Position numbers and translations under genes: made by a program
In this document: piece after piece, positions 34,924-43,547 of the stretch
Numbering within the stretch: position 1 is the first letter of the stretch
Layout: every line of letters begins with the position of its first letter
Notes under the pieces: generated by a model
What the model saw: only the letters and a program-made list of their open reading frames with translations
What the model was told of the DNA's origin: nothing
Database searches by the model: none
DNA from: JAWWOW01 sp033851265
GTDB lineage: Bacteria > Actinomycetota > Actinomycetes > JAWWOW01
NCBI GenBank assembly: GCA_033851265.1
Contig: JAWWOW010000012.1
Span: forward strand, 186,001-250,000
Reading direction: 5' to 3'
DNA: 64,000 nucleotides

Positions 34924-35667
34924 CTACTGCGAGGGGCCGTCGATCCTGGTCTGCTCGATCTCCGCGGCCTCCAGCACTCCGGGTGCGGCGCCGCCGAGAT
35001 GTTGGGGTTGCCACCACGCACCGGCACCGAGATGCGCGTCGGCGTAGTTATGTTGTGCCGAGTCGAGCATGCCGCTCATCGTGTCGCGCAAGTGTTTGGT
35101 CAGTAGATCCGCTGACTCATCGTCTGTCGCGGTGATCGGCGCGCCGACGGTGACGGACACAGGTACATGCCGACGCAGGGTCGCGCGACGCCCGGACGTC
35201 CACAGTCGGTGGCCGCCCCACGTGACGACCGGGATCAGCGGTACGCCGGCTTCTAGCGCGAGCCGTGCGGCACCGGTCTTGAACGGCCGCATCGTGAACG
35301 AGCGCGCGATCGTCTGCTCGGGGAACACCCCGACGACCTCGCCGGAACGCAGACTGGCGATGGCCGCGGCGTACGCGTCCGCGCCTGCCGAACGATTGAC
35401 CGGGATGTGCCGCATGCCGCGCATCAGCGGGCCTGCAATCCGGTGGTCGAATACCGGCTGCTTTGCCATGAAGCGCACCAGCCGTCCCTGCTTGCGGGCC
35501 GCAAATCCCGCGAACAGAAAGTCGGGGTAGCTCACATGGTTGATCGCGAGCACCGCACCGCCAGAGCGGGGGATGTGCTCAGTGCCGGTGATCGTGAAAC
35601 GGATGTCGAGTGCGCGGAACGCTCCAACCGCGACGCCGATGACCGGGGGGTAGACCCATTCGCGCAC
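34924..35667 (-). CDS. 1-acyl-sn-glycerol-3-phosphate acyltransferase family (PlsC-like)
   Basis: A 247-residue membrane-associated acyltransferase. The catalytic H-x4-D is seen in NHVSYPDF. The second block is GVFPEQTI, where the usual Gly of FPEGT is Gln. A third block around GVPLIPVVTWG completes the family pattern. These enzymes add an acyl chain to lysophosphatidate or to a related lipid. The start is GTG 35667, set by AAGGAG nine bases upstream on the minus strand; ATG 35730 would add 21 residues. The EAL-like gene is upstream on the same strand, 69 bp away. Confidence 0.85.
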   Translation of the reverse strand: MREWVYPPVIGVAVGAFRALDIRFTITGTEHIPRSGGAVLAINHVSYPDFLFAGFAARKQGRLVRFMAKQPVFDHRIAGPLMRGMRHIPVNRSAGADAYAAAIASLRSGEVVGVFPEQTIARSFTMRPFKTGAARLALEAGVPLIPVVTWGGHRLWTSGRRATLRRHVPVSVTVGAPITATDDESADLLTKHLRDTMSGMLDSAQHNYADAHLGAGAWWQPQHLGGAAPGVLEAAEIEQTRIDGPSQ

Positions 35668-35736
35668 TCGGCAACACTCCTTGACGCTGATCTCGTTGGA
35701 CGAGGGAGGGCCGTTGGCCGTGTCCCACATCTCGCG

Positions 35737-36480
35737 TCAGAGCGTAGGCAGCGAGCCGGGTTGGCCGAACAACCGACCCCGAGCGTACGTGGCGCCCAAA
35801 CTCAGCGCGGTCTCGCGGTCGGCGGGGCGGTTGACCGACAGCGCCATCACGGCGGCGCCGACCTCACCGGCCAATTCGACGAAACGTTGCACTGCCGGCG
35901 TCGCAACACCGCCGGGCCGGCTGAGGTCGACTTGCACGACGTCGGGTTGAAGCTCCGACAACTGGGCGACTGCGTCCGGGACGTCTGCCGTGTCAGCAAC
36001 CACGATGCGCCAGCCCCAACTCTTGAACTCCACAATCGCACGGGCGAGTGCCGCGCGATCACCGAAGCAGTAGTCGTGTACTTCCGCGGCTACCCGGAGC
36101 TCACGACGGCCGCGGCTGAAGATGGCGGCGAGTCGCGGCGGAACAGGCGTTCCGAATGTCTCCGGCTCGGGCGTGAGGTGCAATTCCGCGGCCAGTCGAG
36201 CCGCAAGCGCCTGCTCGAAGGCGAGGCAACGAAACGCCCAGTCGAGCCGTTCGGCGAGGCCCAGTGCCTGCGCGCCTTGCAGCAAGGTCAGCGTGTCACC
36301 GAGTTCTGTACCGGCCTTACCGCGGCCGGTGGCCTTGTATCCGACGACCGGATCGGCGCCGTCGCCGGTGAGCTGATGGATGGGTTGGAAGTCCGGGCCC
36401 AGCCGTTGCGGCTCGGCGATCAGTTCTTCGATGATCGTCCGATGGGCGCGCTGACGCACAACCTCGTCGGTGAGGCTCAT
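35737..36480 (-). CDS. degenerate EAL-domain protein
   Basis: A 247-residue protein with an EAL fold. The entry strand DFQPIHQL is kept, but the catalytic E-A-L-x-R position reads GYKATGRG, so the key Glu is missing. The DxxK region is also changed (PDVVQVDLSRPGGV). Cyclic-di-GMP hydrolysis is therefore unlikely, and a binding or scaffold role is inferred. The start ATG 36480 is the first Met before the domain; a longer open frame upstream is antisense to pafA. The divergent pafA start lies 72 bp away. Confidence 0.75.
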   Translation of the reverse strand: MSLTDEVVRQRAHRTIIEELIAEPQRLGPDFQPIHQLTGDGADPVVGYKATGRGKAGTELGDTLTLLQGAQALGLAERLDWAFRCLAFEQALAARLAAELHLTPEPETFGTPVPPRLAAIFSRGRRELRVAAEVHDYCFGDRAALARAIVEFKSWGWRIVVADTADVPDAVAQLSELQPDVVQVDLSRPGGVATPAVQRFVELAGEVGAAVMALSVNRPADRETALSLGATYARGRLFGQPGSLPTL

Positions 36481-36552
36481 GTCTTGCCTTTCGACACTTC
36501 GGATCTGGATCTGGAGCCCGATTTGCGCCTGAGCAACGCATAGGGTGAATGG

Positions 36553-37911
36553 GTGGACCGCCGCATCTTCGGGCTGGAGAACGAGTACGGCGTGACGTGC
36601 ACGTTCCGTGGCCAACGCCGGCTGAGTCCCGACGAGGTCGCCCGCTACCTGTTCCGCCGCGTCGTGTCGTGGGGACGCAGCAGCAATGTCTTCCTGAAGA
36701 ACGGCGCCCGGCTCTACCTCGACGTCGGCAGTCATCCGGAGTACGCCACACCGGAGTGCGACTCCGTCATCGATCTCGTCGTCCATGACAAGGCGGGGGA
36801 GCGCATCCTCGAGGGGCTGCTCATGGACGCCGAGCGACGCCTCCGCGAGGAAGGCATCGCCGGTGACATCTACCTGTTCAAGAACAACACCGACTCCGCC
36901 GGCAACTCCTATGGCTGTCACGAGAACTACCTCGTCGGCAGACATGGTGAGTTCTCACGACTTGCCGACGTGCTGATCCCGTTCCTCGTGACGAGGCAGA
37001 TCATCTGCGGTGCCGGGAAGGTCCTGCAGACACCGCGTGGCGCTGTCTATTGCGTCAGCCAGCGGGCCGAGCACATCTGGGAAGGCGTCTCATCGGCGAC
37101 GACGCGTTCGCGTCCGATCATCAACACACGTGACGAGCCACACGCCGATGCCGAGCGATTCCGCCGGCTACACGTGATCGTCGGTGACTCGAACATGAGC
37201 GAAACGACCGCCCTGCTGAAGGTTGGCACGACGGATCTCGTCCTGCGGATGATCGAGGCCGGTGTGGTCATGCGCGACCTGACGCTGGAGAACCCCATCC
37301 GGGGGATCCGCGAGGTCAGCCACGACATGACCGGGCGCCGTCGCGTCAAGCTCGCCAACGGCCGGGAGGCGAGCGCCCTGGAGATCCAGCGCGAGTACCA
37401 CGCGAAGGCTCGCGACTTCGTGACCCGTCGCGGTTCGGAGCCGGTCACCGAGCGGGTTCTCGAGCTCTGGGATCGCACCCTCACCGCTGTGGAGACAGGC
37501 GACCTCGGACTCGTCTCGCGCGAAATCGACTGGATCATGAAGTATCAGCTCATCGAGCGATACCGCAACAAGCACGACCTACCACTGTCCTCGCCGCGCG
37601 TTGCCCAGATCGATCTCGCCTATCACGATGTCAATCGCAATCGCGGTCTCTACTACTTGCTCGAACGCCGTGGTGCGGTCGAGCGCGCGACGCAGGACGT
37701 CCGCATCTTCGAAGCAAAGTCGGTGCCTCCGCAGACGACGCGTGCGCGACTGCGTGGCGAGTTCATCAAGCGCGCACAGGAACGCCGTCGGGACTTCACC
37801 GTCGACTGGGTGCACCTCAAGCTCAACGACCAGGCACAGCGCACCGTCTTGTGCAAGGACCCGTTCCGATCTGTCGATGAGCGCGTGGAAAAGCTCATCG
37901 CAAGCATGTGA
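36553..37911 (+). CDS. pafA: Pup-protein ligase
   Basis: A 452-residue glutamine-synthetase-fold ligase that phosphorylates the C-terminal Glu of Pup and joins it to substrate lysines. The nucleotide/Mg site starts with GLENEYGVT (residues 7-15). Family blocks VGSHPEYATPECDS, FKNNTDSAGNSYGCHENY and IINTRDEPHADAERFRRLHV follow. It lacks the longer insertion of Dop near residues 40-75. The start is GTG 36553. The stop overlaps the GTG of the FKBP frame (GTGA), as in other actinobacteria where an FKBP follows pafA. Confidence 0.97.
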   Translation: MDRRIFGLENEYGVTCTFRGQRRLSPDEVARYLFRRVVSWGRSSNVFLKNGARLYLDVGSHPEYATPECDSVIDLVVHDKAGERILEGLLMDAERRLREEGIAGDIYLFKNNTDSAGNSYGCHENYLVGRHGEFSRLADVLIPFLVTRQIICGAGKVLQTPRGAVYCVSQRAEHIWEGVSSATTRSRPIINTRDEPHADAERFRRLHVIVGDSNMSETTALLKVGTTDLVLRMIEAGVVMRDLTLENPIRGIREVSHDMTGRRRVKLANGREASALEIQREYHAKARDFVTRRGSEPVTERVLELWDRTLTAVETGDLGLVSREIDWIMKYQLIERYRNKHDLPLSSPRVAQIDLAYHDVNRNRGLYYLLERRGAVERATQDVRIFEAKSVPPQTTRARLRGEFIKRAQERRRDFTVDWVHLKLNDQAQRTVLCKDPFRSVDERVEKLIASM

Positions 37912-37937
37912 CTGTGCTAGGTAGGCTCGCTTGCATC

Positions 37938-38489
37938 ATGCGTGGGGTGGGTCTGCTGGCGTGCGCGGCGCTCGTCGCGTCGCTCACGGCTTGTGGCGGC
38001 AGCAGTGGGACAGCCGGACCTTCGCCGACAGATACCGGTCTTTCCGTCGGCGCACCGTCCGGGCCTCCGCCGTCACCGGGCGGCGGGGCCGATGCCATCG
38101 CAGGGAGCGTCACTAACAACGTCGGCACGCTACCGACCATCGTCGTACCGAAGTCCGCGTCGCCGACGAAGCTGCTGACCAAGGAAATCGTCGCTGGTAA
38201 GGGGCCGGTGGCCGGCGAGGGCAGCACGGTGACTGCACACTTCATCGGCCTGCACTGGACGACGGGCAAACCGTTCTATTCCTCCTGGGACAAGGCCGGT
38301 AGTGCACCGGACACCTTTTCCCTGAGCGGCGTCATTCTCGGTTTCGCGAAAGGCGTGTCCGGCATGCGCGCCGGCGGGCGCCGCGAGATCGTCGTACCAC
38401 CAACGCTGGCGTATGGCTCGAAAGGTTCGGGGCAGGTTGGCCCGAACGAGACGTTGTTGTTCGTGGTCGACCTCATCAAGGTGTTCTGA
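37938..38489 (+). CDS. FKBP-type peptidyl-prolyl isomerase, probable lipoprotein
   Basis: A 183-residue export-type FKBP. The signal peptide MRGVGLLACAALVASLTAC ends in an LTAC lipobox with Cys19, suggesting lipid anchoring outside the membrane. A Pro/Ser/Gly linker (to about residue 60) precedes the FKBP domain. Typical residues are VTAHFIGLHWTTGKPFYSSW, GVSGMRAGGRREIVVPP and AYGSKGSG. The start ATG 37938 gives a clean signal peptide; GTG 37908 overlapping pafA is the alternative. It speeds prolyl isomerisation during folding of exported proteins. Confidence 0.88.
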   Translation: MRGVGLLACAALVASLTACGGSSGTAGPSPTDTGLSVGAPSGPPPSPGGGADAIAGSVTNNVGTLPTIVVPKSASPTKLLTKEIVAGKGPVAGEGSTVTAHFIGLHWTTGKPFYSSWDKAGSAPDTFSLSGVILGFAKGVSGMRAGGRREIVVPPTLAYGSKGSGQVGPNETLLFVVDLIKVF

Positions 38490-38495
38490 GCCGCG

Positions 38496-39569
38496 TCAGC
38501 TGAGCAGTCGAGCTGCGTGCCGACCGGCAGCCGCGCTCGCCAGAAATGCCGCCGGGTCGTCGTCGTAGCTGCGTCTCATCGTCGACAAGGGCACGGGCGA
38601 CGCAAGGAGCGCTTCCGCTAACCCGGCTACGGAGATCTCGACGATGTGGTGGCGCTCCCCAAGCGGGGCTGCCCCAGCGCGCACTTCGGCGCCGAAGGGT
38701 CCGTCGAGCAGGGGTACGACGACGTCCGCGGCGGCAAGAGCGACGCGTCCGTAGGCCGTGAGGCTGTGATGGGACACCCCGTGATGACGCTCGCGCGCAT
38801 CCACGGCGCTGACCCGGAGAGCAGCAATGGGACGACCGCCGAGCACGGCAGCCGCGTTGACCGCGTCGCCAGCGGTGGCCCCGGAGAAGCCCCACCGAGT
38901 ACCGGTGCCGAGGTTCCCCGGTCCTTGGACCACCACCGCGATATCAGCCTGCAGGGCGTGCACGGCGGCGAGCAGGCCGGAGTGCACGGTCACCGCCTCG
39001 AGATCACCGCCGTACGCCTGACCGACGGTCACCGTGCCGACGATCCAGCCCGCCAAGCGCAAGCCCGCGACGGTGTGTGAGAACCACACCGGTAGTGCGC
39101 CGCCGTCGGTCATCACGTAAGCGACGCGCGCGGTCGGTCGCTCCGCTCGGATGCCGGCGACGATCGCCGGAAGTGCAGAGTGCAGGTCGGCGACGACGAC
39201 GGGCATCCCACGCAGATCGTCGGCGTCGCGAAGTTGAGCGTGGTACGGCGAGTCCTGCTCATCGGCGCCGAGCACGACGGCCTGCATCGGGGTGTAGCGC
39301 GCCTTGACGAGGTGCCCCTGGTCGATCACGTCCGGCGGCAATCGGTCCGGGGTGGCGACCACGAGCGCATAGCCACCCGTGCCGAGGCCAAGATCCTGCG
39401 CGGTGGTGTTCAGGAGCACCCGGTCGCCGACCTTCGGCGTACCCACGAGCGCGGGATAGGCGAGCGCTCGCCGATCTTCTCCGGCGACGCGGGTGACCAG
39501 CTCAACGACATTCTCGGCATACTCCGAGTCGACGACCTCGACCACTTCGCCAACCCGCCACCGAATCAC
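38496..39569 (-). CDS. DUF3866 family protein
   Basis: A 357-residue protein of the actinobacterial DUF3866 family. The N-terminal half has a small beta domain (RVGEVVEVVDSEYAENVVELV). The core has conserved segments MTDGGALPVWFSHTV and VVQGPGNLGTGTRWGFSGAT. The rest is rich in Gly and Ala and looks Rossmann-like. The function is unknown. The gene lies antisense between the FKBP gene and pafB. The start ATG 39569 is 36 bp from the divergent pafB start. Confidence 0.8.
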   Translation of the reverse strand: MIRWRVGEVVEVVDSEYAENVVELVTRVAGEDRRALAYPALVGTPKVGDRVLLNTTAQDLGLGTGGYALVVATPDRLPPDVIDQGHLVKARYTPMQAVVLGADEQDSPYHAQLRDADDLRGMPVVVADLHSALPAIVAGIRAERPTARVAYVMTDGGALPVWFSHTVAGLRLAGWIVGTVTVGQAYGGDLEAVTVHSGLLAAVHALQADIAVVVQGPGNLGTGTRWGFSGATAGDAVNAAAVLGGRPIAALRVSAVDARERHHGVSHHSLTAYGRVALAAADVVVPLLDGPFGAEVRAGAAPLGERHHIVEISVAGLAEALLASPVPLSTMRRSYDDDPAAFLASAAAGRHAARLLS

Positions 39570-39605
39570 CCGGCGACCCTATATACGGCCTGTTACCGTC
39601 CCCGC

Positions 39606-40559
39606 GTGGCGCAACGCAAGACTGAACGGTTGCTGAACCTGGTCATTCTGTTGCTCAACACGCGCCGTCCGGTGACGGCCGCACAGGTCCACGACATCGT
39701 GCCGGGTTACCCCGACGGCAGCGAGGCGTTCAACCGGATGTTCGAGCGCGACAAGGCAGAGTTGCGCGATCTCGGCATCCCGGTGTCGGTCGAAGGACTG
39801 TCCAACTGGGACGACGAAGTCGGCTACCGCATCCGACCGGGGGAGTACGCCCTCCCGGACATCGAGCTCGAACCGGACGAGGCAGCGGCGCTCGCGTTGG
39901 CCGCACGCGTCTGGCAACAGGCAAGTCTTGCCGAAGCAGCGAGCGGGGCGATGCTCAAGCTGCAAGCGGCGGGTGTGGAGACCGGCGATGTGTCGCTCTC
40001 CGGCGTCGAGTCACACGTGACCGCGACAGAGCCTGCATTCGAGCCACTGTGGCAGGCCGTCGTCGACCGGCGCGGCGTCACGTTTGCCTACCGCGTTGCG
40101 GGTGCCGCAGCGTCGACCGAGCGACATGTCGAACCCTGGGGAGTCGTGTCGTGGCACGGTCGCTGGTATCTCGCGGGTCAAGACCGCGATCGCGGTGAAC
40201 CCCGTGTCTTCCGGCTCGACCGTATGCACGGTGTCGTTGCCGTGTCTGATGTGCCAGGGGAGTTCGTCGTACCGGACGGCATTGATGTGCGACAGATGGT
40301 GGTGGGGTCCGCGACGCAAGAGCCGCACCGGACCGCGCGCATTCGAGTGCGTGCCGGAGCGGGTCTCGGGCTTCGCCGTCGAGCGACCGCCACCGTGTCA
40401 GACGCCGACGACTACGACATCGTCGACGTCGGATTCGTGAACGCAGACGTTCTCGCAGACGAGGTTGCAGGCTATGGCGCGGACGCGGTGATGCTGGAGC
40501 CCGCGGATGCGCGAGATGCCGTGATCGGCCGCTTGCGTGCAGTGGCAGGCAGCGCATGA
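39606..40559 (+). CDS. pafB: WYL-domain transcription regulator PafB
   Basis: A 317-residue regulator that, with PafC, activates the DNA-damage response in mycobacteria independently of LexA. The N-terminal winged helix is RLLNLVILLLNTRRPVTAAQ. The WYL domain lies in the middle and C-terminal parts (VEPWGVVSWHGRWYLAGQ, with the RVFRLDRM strand). The start is GTG 39606, giving the AQRKTERL N-terminus of the family; the open frame upstream is antisense to DUF3866. The stop overlaps the pafC ATG (ATGA), implying coupled production of the heteromer. Confidence 0.93.
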   Translation: MAQRKTERLLNLVILLLNTRRPVTAAQVHDIVPGYPDGSEAFNRMFERDKAELRDLGIPVSVEGLSNWDDEVGYRIRPGEYALPDIELEPDEAAALALAARVWQQASLAEAASGAMLKLQAAGVETGDVSLSGVESHVTATEPAFEPLWQAVVDRRGVTFAYRVAGAAASTERHVEPWGVVSWHGRWYLAGQDRDRGEPRVFRLDRMHGVVAVSDVPGEFVVPDGIDVRQMVVGSATQEPHRTARIRVRAGAGLGLRRRATATVSDADDYDIVDVGFVNADVLADEVAGYGADAVMLEPADARDAVIGRLRAVAGSA

Positions 40560-41506
40560 CGCCGCCGCCCCGGCTCAGCCGATTGCTCGCACTGGTGCCG
40601 TATCTGCTTGGGCGACCGCACGCGCCCGTCGAAGACGTCGCCAAGACATTCGGCGTGTCAGTCGACCAACTGCACAAGGACCTCAAGCTGGTGTGGATGT
40701 GCGGCCTGCCGGGTTACTTCCCGGGCGATCTCATCGAGGTGGAGTTCGAAGGCGACACCGTGACCGTGTCGAACGCCGACACCATCGCCCGACCGTTGCG
40801 GTTGGCCGCCGACGAGGCCGTCGCGCTTCTCGTCGGACTGCGCACGCTGGCACAGGTGCCTGGGCCGGGGGAGCAGGAAGTCATTGCGCGCACGCTGGCC
40901 AAGGTCGAATCCGCAGCGGGCGATGCAGCTGCAGTGAGTACGGCGGTCACCGTCGATGTCGAGGCAGACACGGCCGTTGTCGAGGCGGTGCGTGATGCAC
41001 TCGCTCGGGAGCGACGGCTGCACCTGTCCTACTACGTGCCCAACCGCGACGAGACCACGGAGCGCGACGTCGACCCGATCCGGTTGCATGTTGTCGCCGG
41101 CCGCACCTACCTCGAAGGTTGGTGCCGCAACGTCGACGATGTCCGACTCTTCCGCCTCGACCGTGTCGTGCACGTATCGGTGCTCGACGTCGCTGCCGAC
41201 CCCCCGGCCGAGGCCGAACCACGTGACCTCTCCGAAGGTCTGTTCCGACCGTCACCGGATGACGAGTCAGTGGTGATGGATCTCACGCCGGCCGGTCGAT
41301 GGGTGGCCGACTACTACCCGTGTGAGTCCGTCGAAGAGATTGCTGACGGCGGACTGCGCGTCACACTGCGAACCCCCGACACCCGGTGGGTACGCCGGCT
41401 GGCGCTGCGCCTGGGTTCGAGTGGCCGGGTAGTCCTCCCAGCGGATCTTGCATCACAAGTTCGCAACGACGCTGAGGCCGCACTTCGGGCATACGCGCTC
41501 GAATAA
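40556..41506 (+). CDS. pafC: WYL-domain transcription regulator PafC
   Basis: A 316-residue partner of PafB. The N-terminal helix-turn-helix begins RLSRLLALVPYLLGRPHAPV, and the WYL region contains VVAGRTYLEGWCRNVDDVRLFRLDRV. The ATG overlaps the pafB stop. The order pafA-(FKBP, DUF3866)-pafB-pafC-tatA-tatC is the usual actinobacterial layout. A WYL domain often binds a nucleic-acid or nucleotide ligand; in PafBC single-stranded DNA has been proposed. Nothing unusual is seen in length or motifs. Confidence 0.93.
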   Translation: MTPPPRLSRLLALVPYLLGRPHAPVEDVAKTFGVSVDQLHKDLKLVWMCGLPGYFPGDLIEVEFEGDTVTVSNADTIARPLRLAADEAVALLVGLRTLAQVPGPGEQEVIARTLAKVESAAGDAAAVSTAVTVDVEADTAVVEAVRDALARERRLHLSYYVPNRDETTERDVDPIRLHVVAGRTYLEGWCRNVDDVRLFRLDRVVHVSVLDVAADPPAEAEPRDLSEGLFRPSPDDESVVMDLTPAGRWVADYYPCESVEEIADGGLRVTLRTPDTRWVRRLALRLGSSGRVVLPADLASQVRNDAEAALRAYALE

Positions 41507-41656
41507 TCCGCTCACTAGCCCATTTGGGCCATTGACGATGCGGAACGTAGTCCCTCTGGGCAGTCAAGGATTCCGCGCGCCCTGCCGAACACCTGTCCAT
41601 CGCCCCCAAGAGGGCGGCCACAGCGGGAACTGACCGGTGGAAGGAGGCGGATGGCC

Positions 41657-41989
41657 ATGACGACAATCAAGGCTTCCTGCCCCACCTGCGGCGAGGTCGA
41701 ACTCACCTCAGCGGACATCACTCTCATGGTGTGCAGCCATGCACCCCTGTCGTACTACGCGTTCGACTGCCCGAACTGCCTCGACGAGGTCCGCAAGCCA
41801 GCCGACGACCACGTCATCTCGCTGCTCATGTCCGGTGGCGTCCAGGCGACTGTCTGGGAGGTCCCGGAAGAAGCACTCGAGGTCAAGATCGGCCCGAGCC
41901 TGTCCTACGACGACCTGCTCGACTTCGTTCTCGCACTCGACTCCGACGACTTCCTCGCCCCGCATGCGACTCCGGCGGTCAGCCGCTAA
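41657..41989 (+). CDS. small zinc-ribbon protein
   Basis: A 110-residue protein, function unknown. Two CxxC knuckles, Cys8-x2-Cys11 and Cys38-x2-Cys41, with Cys26 and His28 nearby, suggest a zinc ribbon. The rest is acidic (SYDDLLDFVLALDSDDFL). The start is decided by AAGGAGG at 41641-41647. ATG 41657 is nine bases away, whereas ATG 41651 is only three bases away. It lies between pafC and a rho-independent terminator, so it may be the end of the pafBC transcript or its own unit. The tat genes follow. Confidence 0.8.
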   Translation: MTTIKASCPTCGEVELTSADITLMVCSHAPLSYYAFDCPNCLDEVRKPADDHVISLLMSGGVQATVWEVPEEALEVKIGPSLSYDDLLDFVLALDSDDFLAPHATPAVSR

Positions 41990-42015
41990 GCGCATCCCCT
42001 TCACCTCCCCTGACC

Positions 42016-42054
42016 CAGGCCCCGTCACCTCCCCGACGGGGCCTGAGTCTTTCT
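42016..42054 (+). terminator. rho-independent terminator after the zinc-ribbon gene
   Basis: CAGGCCCCGTC (42016-42026) and GACGGGGCCTG (42035-42045) pair perfectly over 11 bases with an eight-base loop. The T-rich stretch AGTCTTTCT follows at 42046-42054. It lies 27 bases past the TAA of the zinc-ribbon gene, as expected for an intrinsic terminator on the plus strand. Confidence 0.9.
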
Positions 42055-42105
42055 GCCCACGGCCACGCCGTTGGGGACGTCGCTCCGGGCGTTACTCTCG
42101 CGGGC

Positions 42106-42312
42106 GTGCTGCTCATCGCCCTCGCCGCTGTGGTCGTGGCTGCCGCGCTCGTCTGGCTCGCCATGGCCATCCTGCAAACCTGGCGGACCGTGAAGGTGGT
42201 CGCGGGTGACGTCGCCGCCGCAGGCGAGCGAATGGCCATTGCCAGTGACTCGCTCAGCACCGCGCTCGACACGGCAGACACCAGCGCGCATCGGCCCGCC
42301 GAGACAGCGTGA
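42106..42312 (+). CDS. small single-pass membrane protein upstream of tatA
   Basis: A 68-residue candidate. One long hydrophobic segment (about residues 2-26, LLIALAAVVVAAALVWLAMAIL) is followed by an amphipathic and then polar tail rich in Ala, Asp and Thr. The start is GTG 42106 in the frame that remains open to TGA 42312; no clear ribosome-binding site is visible. It lies 55 bp before tatA and past a terminator. A small membrane gene at this place is seen in some actinobacterial genomes, but the call rests on the TM segment and position only. Confidence 0.5.
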   Translation: MLLIALAAVVVAAALVWLAMAILQTWRTVKVVAGDVAAAGERMAIASDSLSTALDTADTSAHRPAETA

Positions 42313-42366
42313 GCCGTTCAGCCGAAGTAGTATCAAGTTCGCTGAAGCTACGCGAGAGGTGATCTG

Positions 42367-42654
42367 ATGGACATCGGCTGGCCGGAGATCGTCATTATCG
42401 CGATCGTCATATTTGCGTTGTTCGGGTACAAGAAGCTGCCTGACGCGACTCGAGCGCTCGGACGTTCGATGCGCATCTTCAAGGCCGAGACTCGCGGGCT
42501 CCGTGACGACGAACAGCAGACCCCGATCGAGCCAGCGCAACCCGAGGTCACGCGGCCCAATCCGTCGGCCGAAATCCCCGTCGCCGCGCCGCTGGCGCCC
42601 GAAGCGCCAGTGAACCAGCCGCAATCGTCCACGCCAGCCAACGAGCCGCGCTGA
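42367..42654 (+). CDS. tatA: Sec-independent protein translocase subunit TatA
   Basis: A 95-residue TatA. The short N-terminal membrane helix (WPEIVIIAIVIFALFGYKKL) leads into the hinge glycine and an amphipathic helix (PDATRALGRSMRIFKAET). A disordered Pro/Gln-rich tail follows. TatA oligomers widen the membrane for export of folded proteins with twin-arginine signals. tatC begins 22 bp downstream. A GAGAGGTGAT ribosome-binding site precedes ATG. No tatB is present, as is common next to this tatA-tatC pair in actinobacteria. Confidence 0.95.
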   Translation: MDIGWPEIVIIAIVIFALFGYKKLPDATRALGRSMRIFKAETRGLRDDEQQTPIEPAQPEVTRPNPSAEIPVAAPLAPEAPVNQPQSSTPANEPR

Positions 42655-42676
42655 CCGCGCTGGCTCCGTTCGCGTC

Positions 42677-43537
42677 ATGAGCGCGGCACGTCCGAATCGC
42701 GTCCGCGCAGCGAAGGCTTACGGGCCGGAAGCCCGGATGCCTCTGCTCGAACACATCCTTGAGTTGCGTCGCCGGCTAACGGTGTCGGTCATCGCAATTG
42801 TGGTCGCGATGATCGCGATGTGGTTCCTGTTCAACCCAGTGTGGGACTTCCTGAAGCAGCCCTACTGCGACCTACCGCAGGAACACCGCATCGCTACGAA
42901 CAACAACAACTGCACGCTGTTCGTCACCGGAATCTTCGAAGGTTTCAACATTCGACTGAAGGTGACGTTCATCCTCGGACTGGTCGTCAGCAGCCCTGTG
43001 TGGCTCTACCAGATCTGGGCGTTCATCGTGCCCGCACTGCGTCGGCACGAACGCAAGTGGACTTTTGCTTTTCTTGGATGCGCTGTACCGCTATTCCTGC
43101 TGGGCGCGGCGCTGGCCTATTACACCTTGAACAAGGGGCTCGCATTTCTCCTCGGCGTCAACGCGCATGACGTGACGGCGCTCATAACCGTCTCGTCATA
43201 CCTCGGCTTCCTGCTGGCGATGTTGCTCATCTTCGGGGTGTCCTTCGAGTTCCCGCTGGTCGTCGTACTCCTCAACTTCATGGGCGTGCTCAGCTATGCG
43301 CGGTTGCGATCGTGGTGGCGCGGCATGGTGCTCGGCATCTTCATCTTCGCGGCGGTGGCCACGCCGAGCGCCGATCCGCTGACCATGACGGCATTGGCCG
43401 TGCCCATGTGCTTGCTCTACTGGCTCGCTGCGGGGGTCGCCAAGGTGCACGACAGCCGCAAGGCGAAGCGGGAGGCGGAGGCGTCATTCCCGGGGCTGTC
43501 CGACGACGAGGCGTCGCCGCTAGGCGCGGCGTACTAG
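42677..43537 (+). CDS. tatC: Sec-independent protein translocase subunit TatC
   Basis: A 286-residue, six-helix membrane protein that recognises twin-arginine signal peptides. Conserved segments are MPLLEHILELRRRL (the cytoplasmic N-terminal signature), LFVTGIFEGFNIRLKVTF and the post-helix P-A-L-R-R-H-E-R-K loop. The C-terminal tail is charged and acidic. ATG 42677 gives a 20-residue basic leader before the LEH motif. It is presumably co-transcribed with tatA. The lipid kinase gene begins 10 bp later. Confidence 0.96.
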   Translation: MSAARPNRVRAAKAYGPEARMPLLEHILELRRRLTVSVIAIVVAMIAMWFLFNPVWDFLKQPYCDLPQEHRIATNNNNCTLFVTGIFEGFNIRLKVTFILGLVVSSPVWLYQIWAFIVPALRRHERKWTFAFLGCAVPLFLLGAALAYYTLNKGLAFLLGVNAHDVTALITVSSYLGFLLAMLLIFGVSFEFPLVVVLLNFMGVLSYARLRSWWRGMVLGIFIFAAVATPSADPLTMTALAVPMCLLYWLAAGVAKVHDSRKAKREAEASFPGLSDDEASPLGAAY

Positions 43538-43547
43538 CCTCGCCGCC

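Noticed and set aside
35407..36543. Long plus-strand open frame of 378 codons
   Set aside because: It lies opposite the acyltransferase and EAL genes, shows no recognised domain, and is expected from GC-rich codon use.
41518..41529. GCCCA-TT-TGGGC inverted repeat after pafC as a terminator
   Set aside because: Only five pairs and no T-run; the zinc-ribbon gene with its real terminator follows on the same strand.
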